From Lingula anatina (lineage: Eukaryota; Brachiopoda; Lingulata; Lingulida; Lingulidae), in the NCBI RefSeq assembly GCF_001039355.2, contig NW_019776135.1, forward strand, positions 309,947 to 373,946: DNA of 64,000 nucleotides. The letters run 5' to 3'. Below are positions 46,295 through 56,762 of the stretch, piece after piece (position 1 is the stretch's first letter; every line of letters starts with the position of its first letter). The notes beneath the pieces are model-generated. The model did no database searches, had not been told where the DNA came from, and was given only the letters and a program-made list of their open reading frames with translations. The translations under genes and the position numbers were made by a program.

Positions 46295-48892
46295 TTGTCA
46301 TCGTCCCCCCTGGAATGGATCCAACAGTGTTTTCACCGCTGCGGGATAGCATAAAAAATCAGGAATCATTTCGCCGCGAAGTTGAAAACCACATTGCCGA
46401 AAAAGGCGATGGACGGCGTGCAGAGAAGATCAATTTTCCAGCCCTGTCAAGCCCCAGCAGTGAGGCGCACTCGAAGCTGGTGGAGCTGGGGACAACCTAC
46501 GATCAACGAGTCGTGGATGCAGATCTGTTGAGTCGGCTTCCAACTTTTTCTCCTGACGAACCTGTCATCATGTATATTGGACATTTCCTCCATACCAAGG
46601 GAGTGGCTGAGATTCTCTTGTCTTTTCCTGCCATTGTCAAAAGATTGCCAAAAGCACGGTTGCTTTTGGTTGGATACGGAACTTTTAGGGAACACTTGAT
46701 GTTGATGATAAATGCAATGACTACAGGTAGGAAGGAAACGTCCGTATTTGTCACAATCAATCAATCTGAATATTAGAGAACACTGGAATTTCGCCTCTCA
46801 ACTATAATTTCGCTTCCTCCTTTTCCAGTATTACACAAAGATACGCTGACTGTAGAGAAATGAATTTTGTCACCTCGATTATTGTGGACTCGTCTTTTAC
46901 TGAAGTCGACCATATTTTTCTCTAAGTTCAAATTAAAGTTACTGTGTACAACCAGTCCCAGGTGTAGAGACACTTCGTCGCTGTAAGACTATTACTTCTA
47001 TTACTTTTTGTAATGTTATCATTATTTTGTCATTAGTTATAAAATAATGCCTACTCCCTTTGTTTTAAAGGGGACACGGGTATATTCAATAGAACAAACA
47101 ATACCTTGAAAATGTCCTTTCAGACGAGATATATACAAATTTTCCCTTTTTACACCCATTTGTTATTCAACCTTTGTAATGTATATTATTTCTTTTAAGG
47201 GGACATAAATCTCTTCAAGGCAGCAGCTCACAGCCCAGATGAACGCGGTAAACCCTTTCTTGACTCCAGTATAAAAATCGACAAGTACTTCAGACAACTT
47301 GGTGGGTTAATTTTCTTGCTGACTAAAGTTGACAGCATTTAAATGGGAATTGGTGAAGAAAAAAAAAAAAAACACTGAAACACAGATTTTAATCTAAAAA
47401 TTACAAAAAAGAAATTGTATAAAAATTGTATTGGAATCTTCAAACCACACCTCGACATTTACATGTAAAGTTTGACTATTAATAGTTTGACTTTTAATTT
47501 GTATTTGAGAATGATATTTAAAGAACGAACCCCGAGCCAAGACATCCTTTGAGTTCTTTGAAACCCGTTCATGTATCTGCATGCACAGTTTATGTTTTAT
47601 TTTATTCGTTTATTTATTTGTTTTGGGAGACTGGTTTTTGTTACTGTCTCAACTAACGCATTCTATCACATTTTTTTCTTCGGTCGAGTGTCAGCCATAT
47701 ATCGCGTTATATGGTCAAGTTTGTATAGGTTTAATAGGCCAAATTTGTCATTAATATTTTAAACTATTATCCACAATATTTCCAGAGCCCTCTGAAGTAT
47801 CCCGCATCACTGTCACTGGGTATTTAAACCACACGGAACTCGGTTTCATTCTACCTCTTGCCTCGGTTCTGGTTGTGGCGTCCAAATGGAGTGAAGCATT
47901 CGGAATGGTTGCAGTCGAGGCTATGTCTGCCGGCGTATTGCCACTCTGTGTGTACCACTCTGGTACGTGTATGTTTTTATAATAATAATAATAATAATAA
48001 TGGCAATAAAGTTCGTCTCAGCGTTGTATATAATATAATGATTTAATATTGAACCTTAAAGTTCTAAAACTCTGGCTTTCATGTACCACTTAAAATTACC
48101 AATTAAGCTATCTATTTCTAAAACAAATCAATTTAGGTTGACACACTCTTACTTCATATATAATAATTATGTTTGTGCTTGTGTGTGTGTGTGTGTATCA
48201 TAGACATAAAAACAATATACTAGTACACGTAGGCCTCACTGTTTCATCCTTGATGAACATATGTTGCGAAAAATGTATTTAAATTACATAGATAAACAGC
48301 TGATGATATTAAGGCCACCTCGCTGCGTTTATTTTCACAGGATTGGTAGACGTCTTAGACAGAGTTAAAGAAACAGATCCAGAATTAGAAGCTCTAATGC
48401 ACATGGAAATTAAAAATGGTGGAGATTTTGAGTTAGGATCAGGAGCGTCCTTTATGGAGGTTGGGACTTTGTAGCGTTTCTTTATTTCGATATTTTGATT
48501 TGAATATCAATGAGTAAAAGAACAATAAACGTTCTAAAACGCAAAGCATAGTTTCCATTAATACCTTTTATGATGTTATGTCCAGTCCACAAAGAAAGGA
48601 AAAGAGAAACCTGTTGGCTAACTTTGTGTGGTTTATAACATTTACTTATGTATAACGGACATCCATCTTAGATTTAGAATGTTTGCATTATATACACCAT
48701 GAAAATATTTTTTAGTGTGTTATTTTCTTGCAATTTCAGGTCTTCACTCCTAAGGTACTAGAAGTCTTGCAACACTTATTTCCCGCCACTGGTGGGAAGG
48801 AGATACGCGCGTTAACATCCGAGAGATTACGAGAAGTGGCAGTGAGCACGTGGTCCTGGGACGGAATATGTAAAAAGCTTCTTGAACTATGA
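46295..48892 (+). pseudogene. Second, 5'-truncated glycosyltransferase copy
   Basis: Exons 46295-46726 (partial exon 3), 47200-47301, 47786-47962, 48341-48459 and 48740-48892 match exons 3-7 of the upstream gene with the same phases and nearly the same introns. Coding changes include Ser to Ala (ELESLMH to ELEALMH) and Ile to Val (VLEIL to VLEVL). There is no promoter, no exon 1-2 and no start of exon 3. No exon is broken, which fits an allelic copy from the other haplotype better than a decaying duplicate. Confidence 0.8.
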
Positions 48893-49636
48893 AGTTGTGC
48901 ATGTCGAGTTTTGAATTGAAATAATTACATGAAAAAAGGCTGTACATCCGGATGTGCGTTGTGAAAATAAATGAAAATGTTTTTTTTTCGCTTAAGTAAT
49001 ACCCTTTGAAGATGAATCATCTAAGTGCACAATTTTGATACAGTATTCAATGGGGTATAACAGCGTTGAGGGTCTGCCGCTAGATGGCGTGGGGGTGAAA
49101 TATTGAATTTTTAATATTATTTGAAATTTTACTTATCTTGGCAGGCACCATGTTTACACCCAAAAGGCGTGGTTAAGAGAATAGAATGCTTCCCCAAAAG
49201 CTGCTTGCTAAATTAGAGACTTTTATCAGCTGATTAAATGGAGAGAAATTCCATACTTCGAATCTCCAATGGGGAATACCAGCCCGCTTGGCGCCAGGTG
49301 TCGCTAGTGTGAATTCAGTCCTTCCTAGGTCGCCATGTTGGATATTGTATACGTTGGACTGTGGTACTGCCCTTAATAAACATGCCTCAGTATTGTTGTG
49401 TACCTGAATGTCAAAGTCGGCAAGGTGGGCATAATTTTCTTGAGGATTCAGGGCTTCGTTTGAAGTGAAGGGTTGCCCATGTCAACACACCTTCCATGTT
49501 AAAGGGTCAGTTACAACTTGACCCAGGAACAGTAATTAGGCCCCTAAAGATAGAGCAGAGGCTAGCTTACCCGATCTAGCTATGTACTAACTGATTATGC
49601 AAATGTTCCCTTTTTTTCGTTTTTTTTACTATCAAA

Positions 49637-49667
<31 letters not shown>

Positions 49668-51063
49668 AAACTTAACGTCTTTTAACAGCTAACCTCCAGT
49701 ATTCTTTCAAAAATACCGAAGGTATGAGACACTTTCCGGAAACAAACAAACAAACTAAATCATAAAGTATCAATCATCATCGTCATATTTCTTATTCACG
49801 CCCCCCTGGTAACTTAAAGTACTTGGATAAAGTAGGAGAAATTTCGTGGTCCATAATGCTGTTCCTGTTGCTTTGCGGGGAGGGGGGGGGCAGGCAATTA
49901 AACTGATTACATTAGCTGATCCTTAACGAGAATCCCCACTGAGATAGATCGATCCTGCTAATACACTGCACGTTAACTTCTATTCTGAACACAGTCATAG
50001 GTTTCAAAGTATGAATTGGGAAAACATTAAGCTTTGAAGAAAATGTAAACATAAAGAATATGACGTTGGGAAATTTTGTAACGCGTCCAGTATATTTTTT
50101 TAATTTACAGTCGGAGGTGCTCTGTTCTAAGCTACGTCTGTACATGTTGTGTATTTCATATCGTGATAGGCCTTTGTGAACTTAGCATCTACTCTTATGC
50201 ACTAATTTAGAAACTGGGCATACTATCTGGATATAAAGGACAATATTTTACAATTATCGGTATTTATTTTATATTGAATTTGAAAATGAAAAACATGACC
50301 CTAAGCCTGAGGCTCTCTTTGTTGTTTCCAACTATTTGTTTCAGACTTGCTAGATGTGATAGGTGCAATCAACACTGAGTAATAATTTGATTGTGGTAGG
50401 TGTGACAGAGAAGCACACCTAGCACTCTCTATGGAACATCCACATCTGGAGTATCACAGTGATGGTACAATGATATATTAATTTAACCCTCGAGAACTTT
50501 TCCCAATCTTTGTACAACTTTAAAAATATTTGGTAAAACAACAAACTTGTTTTATGTCAAAAAATATTATAAGTGTTAATTTCACAACGCTTAACACTTT
50601 GAGCTTAAAATCACAACAAACATGTAAATCACCATTCAATGTATTTATTTTATTATAAATATCAAGTTGATATTGGCTTAAAAGTACACACATGTACATC
50701 AATAATATACAAAATACAATATTTACATACAAAATTGTGCTCTCAAATTTTCTTCCCCTGCCAGAAACATCAACACCTTTCATTGAAAAGAAACTGTTAA
50801 GAGAACAACTAAAGTGTAGAACCTGTTAAAGATCACTGGTTTTCCATATCCCATGATCTGCGTATGCAGAATTACTAACAGTTAAACTTATTGATATTAT
50901 GCATATTTTTCACAATTATGAAGATTTTATTATGACAAAAGAGGAGTACAATAAATCAATGTTCAGAAGGAAAGAAGTCTCTCATTCTTTACAATGGATC
51001 TTAAATGGTTTTGGTCACTTAATAAAACAATTTATAATTATTGTTTCAATAAATAATTCTGAA
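46297..51063. repeat. Second copy of the 4.4 kb direct duplication
   Basis: Near-identical to 41856-46293 with one extra 284-base block (49271-49554). It ends close to the 3' end of the sulfotransferase gene. Confidence 0.9.
49271..49554. other. Copy-specific insert with a THAP-like start
   Basis: Absent from the matching place in the first copy (AATCTCCAAT directly followed by TGCAGAGG at about 44820). On the plus strand an ATG at 49382 reads MPQYCCVPECQSRQG, the first half of a THAP zinc-binding domain, and hits TGA at 49466-49468, where THAP domains often have Trp. THAP domains occur in host proteins and in P-element-type transposases. This may be a transposon end or a gene fragment, and the presence/absence looks allelic. 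Confidence 0.55.
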
Positions 51064-51297
51064 GTGAAATATTTTTTTTTCTATTAGGAATTTCCAGAAG
51101 CACTTGTCTTTTCTCAGTTTCTGAAGTGTGTGAACAGTTGTTTTTGACATTTACATATAACATTATTTTCATAATGTTTTCTCATCAGTTTTACCTAAAA
51201 GCCTCGATTTTTGCACCTTAACAAGTATGTCTTTACGTTTATTCTACATATAAATAACTACTTCTGCCCACCGGCCTCAAATACTCATTATCACATT

Positions 51298-54218
51298 TTA
51301 TTTAGTTTTATTCAAAAGCCTTTGTTTCTGTAACCTGAAAATTCTTTGAGCCTGCTTGTAAATGAGCTTATCTGCCTCTAGGGCTTTCTCTATCCTGAAG
51401 TCATACCTCAAAACATTGGGGTCATTTTCATAATCGTAACCCTCATCTTCTGGCACCAAGGTTCTTTTGGGTTTTCTATTCACCCTGTTGTTATTGTCAT
51501 CATCATGACTGAAATCCACCTGTGACTTGGCATTTTTGACTTTTTCACTGAAACATTTTGTAAAAGGCAGCTGCAGCACATGCTGGAAAATCTTTCCAGA
51601 GTTCTCCAGGTCTTCTTGCAGACCAACTGCAGCAAACCATTTTTCTAAGTTACGAACTATAAATGACGTTAGATGGAAAAAATCAGCATCAGAGATATTT
51701 TCCTCCATTTTCAATTTTTGTTTAAACCAGCAGGGTAAATCCTCTTTGTCAGTCACATGTTTATATTTATGAGGAATATTTTCTACATTGGCATCACAGT
51801 AGTTGCCATGGAAACTAAGCTGGTGCAGCAAATAATTCCCATGATGCACTGTCCATTGCAGTAGCGTTACCTTCTTGGCATCGAGTAGACTGCACACAGG
51901 GTGAGATCTCTCTCGTTTGCATAATTCATAAGTCCTTATTGCACGTTGGAAAGGGTCTTCTATAGTGATAAAGTATGCACATTTTTCTTTGCCTCTGCCT
52001 TGACACAGCCCAAAAGTGAAATCCCCCACATGGAATTTGAAATCTTGGTCAGTTTTGTCCAAGTTTCCTCTATTGTTCCTCCTTTCCCACTCGGCTCTAG
52101 CCTCACTGTCAACAAAATCAGAAACAGACAATTGCTTCTTTTCCACAATCTTTTTAATGCATTCCGATACCCCCTTGTTTCCAACATAAACCATTGCACT
52201 TTCCCTATAAGCATAACTGTTTTCCAAAGCATCTCTTTCATCTTGCAAGAAGAAATTTGGCAATCCATCTGTGTAATTAACCCAAGAAAATTTTTCATTG
52301 ATTGTAATATTTATCAAATATTCTTCTCGCCTCTCCATAATTTCTTGCTGGCGCTGTGCCCTGTTCAGTGAATCCAGGACCTTCTTTACACCCTCTTCAC
52401 TGTGCCTGCAAAGAACAAAGTAAAATATTTAGTATATGTATACTATATATCCTCATTATTGCTGTATTAATTTATTTGTCTATTCAATTGTCATGTCTAT
52501 TTTACATTTAAATTTTTCTCTTAATCTTGTTTATGAGTTACTGCAGCAGCAACTTTGCTAGCTTGTGTAAGAAATGCCCATCACAATAAAGCCATATGAA
52601 CCAAAAAGAATAGGGTGCAGCTTATTTTTTACCAATCATCAAAAAAGAAAAAAAAAAACATGGAAATACTAAAAGAAGAAAGAGTGCATCTGGTAAGGCA
52701 TTTGACATAGCAAACATTTAGCTAGTGATTATCATTTCATCCTGATGGATTTACAAGTTCCAAGATTCAGGGTGATCTCTGAAATTTTCGACGTCATAGC
52801 ATCACCCTGAGGTTCAGGTTTAACCAGAGACTTCAACCAGTACCACCCCCACGGTGCAGTTGCAGGGGTGGATTTTTTTTTGGAACCCCCCCCCTCCACC
52901 CCCCCATCCCCCCGGTTCAGTTTCTGAACCTGTCCAATAAACCCCTTTTCATATTAAAATCTTGACTAGCTGAATCATAAAGCATACCACAAGGCACCAT
53001 TTGCCCTCTAAAATACCAAAAGCTGCCCCTCCCCACACGCTAAGGGGGCAAGGGTCAGTTTTGCATCTGAGGCGTCATTTCTAAAAAACCAGACCTCCCC
53101 CTTCAAATAATCCTGGATGTGCCCTGGAGTAGTACTGACTGTGAAAATTTTCCAGTAGCCTCTGAAACTCAGGGTGAAAAGCACCTGTTTATTCATCAAC
53201 TACATTACTCCTGTCCTTACAATACAGCCAGGGGCTTTCTCCCCTCAGTCAATATTATATCTGATTTATTCCAATTCAAACGGACTATTTACCAGAAGGA
53301 TTCCGGCTGAACTCCCATGTGTATTCAAACAGGTGGGATGAATAGGGTTTGTTGTTTGGAGATGAAAGTAATACTTTGTTCAACATTTTTATACAGCTCA
53401 ATGGGAGGCTTAATTGGGGTCCGTCTGAAAAGAGGGCGAGGCGGAGAGTTGGTTTGGAGGATCGTTGAAGCCCTCTCCAACCTGCCAGCGCCACGATGAT
53501 GAGTGTCACTGACATGATGGTTGGTGTCATTGGCAGGTGCTCCGTGCTTGACAAGTGGGAAGGGGGACAATAAAACTCTGCGTCACCTTCAAGATGATAT
53601 GTTGACAACAGGGACTAATAGATCAGTGATAAAATTTTAAGACCGATTCGTGAAAAAAAAAGCCTTATATTTTAAAAGAGAGTCAGCAATAAATTCACAA
53701 TATTGCGCTACAAGTGCTCAAATTATCTTTTTTAATGATACTTTTCATGAGAGAAAGATGACAATAAATTCAAGGGCTCAGACTTTTATATGGATAATTT
53801 CTGTCAGAGAGAGATACCTGTACTAGTACATGTAGCAATAAATTCACAAAACTGCCTCAAGCACTCAAACTCTCTTCTTTATGGATAATCATTTTGATGT
53901 GTGTGCCTGTGAGAGATACAGAGATAGAGAGAGATGGCCATAAATATGCAAGACTGCATCACAAATACAAACTCATTTATTCTTAAGGGTTATTTTCCCT
54001 GTGTGTTCAAGAAAGATAAAAGCTGCACATAATACTAATAACTATGCCAGGTTTAAGAGAAAAAATAAAATAAAAACAATGAAAGTAATTCGTGAGCTGT
54101 ATCCCCACCTTGCATTCTTGAGTCCGTCCTCCTCCCTGGGGTTCACTCCCAGCACAGTGAGCACCATCACAGCAGAGACAAGCAGACCTGGTTCTAACCA
54201 ACTTCTACATAGCTGCAT
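51298..54218 (-). CDS. Sulfotransferase-like type II membrane protein
   Basis: Two coding exons in transcript order: 54109-54218 (36 codons plus two bases) and 51298-52405. They join in phase to 406 codons (405 residues). The start MQLCRSWLEPG is followed by the hydrophobic LLVSAVMVLTVLGV, a short signal anchor typical of Golgi enzymes. FITIEDPFQRAIRTYELC resembles the 3'-phosphate-binding motif of PAPS sulfotransferases (RDPxxRxxSxY), but with Glu for Arg and Arg for Ser. VRNLEKWFAAVGLQEDLENS resembles the C-terminal segment common in carbohydrate sulfotransferases. The 5' splice-type motif is not clear. It may therefore be a divergent or inactive member. The tail is Asn/Asp- and Lys-rich. 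The poly(A) signal is at 51238-51243 (minus strand). Confidence 0.6.
52862..53126. mobile_element. Worn GGGTGGATTT/CCTGGATGTGCCCTGG repeat in the sulfotransferase intron
   Basis: Degenerate copy of the hAT-like repeat type, with long C/G runs and the shared AAGGCACCATTTGCCCTCTA segment also seen near 35755 and 32860. Confidence 0.5.
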
Positions 54219-54917
54219 TGCTATTCTAGACCTGAAAGAAACCCAATGTTATTTTAATAACTACTATTTTGATTAAAATCAGGGAGGAGACTGCTATTTT
54301 GCGAATAAGTCAGGAAACATGGTTTGGGGTCCAGGGGACTGCCTAGGCCAATGAAATTTTTGGCTCTCAAAAAGTCTGAAATTTGCCAATAGGTGGGGAA
54401 AGCTCTTCCCTTGGTTATTTGTTATAATCTTTATATTTTGTTGCATTGATAAGTTTTGATATTTTATTAATTTTTTCTTTAAATAAATGAAAAAATGGTT
54501 ATAGGCCTGGAAAAAAGAATGAATAAAACTTTATCACAGTATGTAATATAATTATCATGGCTATAGTCATTTTTTAATGACAAATATTAACTTCAGTGGC
54601 AATAAATTTTTTAAAGTATGGGAATTTAGCCTAAAACCTCTCATGGCAATCAGGTTTCTTCCTTGATGTTTAAGTCAAAATAACTTCACTTTTTTATTTA
54701 TTATCTTTCTTTAAATTTCTTTTATGGGTTTAAACTATTCTGATCTTTGCCCATCACATGGCAATCAAGTTTTTTTTCTTCTTCTTTTTTTTTTTTTGAA
54801 GTTAAAGCCCACATGATTTCATTATTTTCTTTCTTTTCTTTTTTTCATTCAAACTATTCCAAATTTTTTTCTTTTTTTTTTTCATTAAAACAATTCCAAT
54901 CTAACCCCCTGACTCAC

Positions 54918-55008
54918 CTCCTCACGTGACTTTATCCCTTCATGGTTTTCACATCAGTTGATGCTGACACTGCCTCGAGGCTCTGAATCATCCCCCGTTA
55001 CTTGGCAT
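54918..55008 (-). other. Probable 5' UTR exon of the sulfotransferase gene
   Basis: On the minus strand a 91-base block is bounded by a TTCTCACAG acceptor at 55009 and a GTGAGT donor at 54917. Stops in all useful frames make it non-coding. It could splice to the acceptor before the coding start (TTTCAG at 54232). Confidence 0.4.
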
Positions 55009-55879
55009 CTGTGAGAAATGAAAATAACCATAAGACAGGCTGAACTAGGTTTTTTCATTGTCTCTCCTGCAGAGGTGGTAAAAAGTTAACTGTACCTTGA
55101 ACAGACTAACTGAATGTGTACTAGTATTTGATCAAGACATTTTAATATGAAGGGTCAATGCCTCAAGGAAAATCAACCTCAGTTGGTCTCTTAGGAAATG
55201 ATTCACTTCTTTTTCTTGTAAGTTAATCCTAGAAAACTTTAAAAAATCAAGGAAAAAAGCCATTTAACATTTAGCTTTATTGTATGTTTATTCAAACTCC
55301 CAGAGACTCTCCCATTCTGTTGTCAAAATCGAGTGATCAAACAAAATCGGCATATTTATTCAGCATCATTTTTTTTTAAATCAGAGCTGCACAGAATTTT
55401 GTTGTTGAAAGTTGCACCCTCAAGTAATTTGTCTATGAGTGTTCCAAAACTTTGCAGATGAACTGATAAATAAAAAGCATCACTGCAGAAAAAAAGCATA
55501 ATGAACACATTTAGCTCGATGCCCATTTTATTATATAACAACAAAATATTTAAAAAATCACCCATATTTTCAATGACATTGCTTTCAGCATTGCCCAATG
55601 ACAACTGGTAAAAGAATATTGTTTTTCTTACAATACTGTAATACGTGCAGTAATCAGTTGAAACCAGTTGTCCAATCTGATAGTCTTCCAGGAACTACAG
55701 TCTACAGAGGCCAATTAAAAAAAAAAATCAAATCCAAATCAAGTCTACTATTTTGTTGTCCTGAAACAGTACTTTTTTTCAGACAAATCTGGTTCCAAAA
55801 ATCACAACCCAATACATCCCTGCTGTTAAAAAAATATTATGAATTTTATTCAAACTGCTTCAGTTTCCTTTACTCATAA

Positions 55880-56140
55880 GGGACCATTCCCAGACCCTAT
55901 CGTACTAAATGTGAAGCGATCAATCTCCAAAGGGGTTCTCACTAAATTGCAATCAACTTAAACGGCTTAGATGTCTGGAATGCCTACTGAAGCTGCTAGG
56001 AGGTAATTAATTATCCTTTAAATAGCAGCTTTGGTAGGTGTGCCGGACATCAAATCCGCATAAGTAGAAAGCAATTTAGCATGAAACCCCTAGGAGATGG
56101 ATCGATCCTGTAGGATCTATCTAGGTATGGGAACCCAGTC
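55880..56140. mobile_element. TAA-flanked MITE
   Basis: The left end is GGGACCATTCCCAGACC, the right end GTATGGGAACCCAGTC, with TAA on both sides. 261 bases. Confidence 0.78.
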
Positions 56141-56539
56141 TAAGTCTTCCTGTTCACCAAGGCTCTCTTCAAAACAGATCTAAAATAAAAGAAGATATCA
56201 GGCCACTTGGCCAAAAATATAAAGTCCACACTGAATCGAATTTGATTTATGTACACAAACTCATGTTTACACATTTCTCATGTTGGGTTAACTTGAGGGA
56301 GATAAAAAGACTCACTTTTTTTTTAGAAAAAGAAAAAAAGACCCCATCCTTAAAAGTTACCAGCTACAGAAAAAGCCCCCCCCCCCCTAAACATATAAAC
56401 CACTATCTGGTTGTGATCACATCAGAACTAAGTCTACACATAAACCAACTGACATCACCTGGCTGTGATCACATCAGAACTAAGTGAGACTGCACATAAA
56501 CCAACTGACATCACCTGGCAGTTATCACATCAGAACTAA

Positions 56540-56762
56540 CACCCCATTTCCATAGATTAGATCGACCTACTTTAGATCGACCTAACTCCCTGGAGGTTCA
56601 CGCTAAATAGCTGTCAGCCGGGCGGACACGAAAGTTAATTACCCCCTTACAGCTTGTAGTAGGCGGGAAGGACATTTAAGTCGGATTATCTGAAAGTAAT
56701 CTAGTAATCTAGTGAGACTCCCCGCGGGGATAGATCGATCTAAAATCTATGGGAATAGAGCC
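56540..56762. mobile_element. MITE (GCATTCCCATAG family, opposite orientation)
   Basis: The left end is CACCCCATTTCCATAG, the right end CTATGGGAATAGAGCC. Its interior matches the element at 29010-29223 in reverse (CTAACTCCCTGGAGGTTCACG). The target duplication is imperfect. Confidence 0.7.

Noticed and set aside
46295-48892. Second glycosyltransferase as an independent functional gene
   Set aside because: It lacks the first exons and promoter and begins after an N in mid-exon; a haplotype duplicate explains it better.
53285-53608. Minus-strand 107-codon frame with a hydrophobic stretch
   Set aside because: It lies inside the sulfotransferase intron, has no recognisable domain, and the exon 1 to exon 2 junction skipping it is already in phase.
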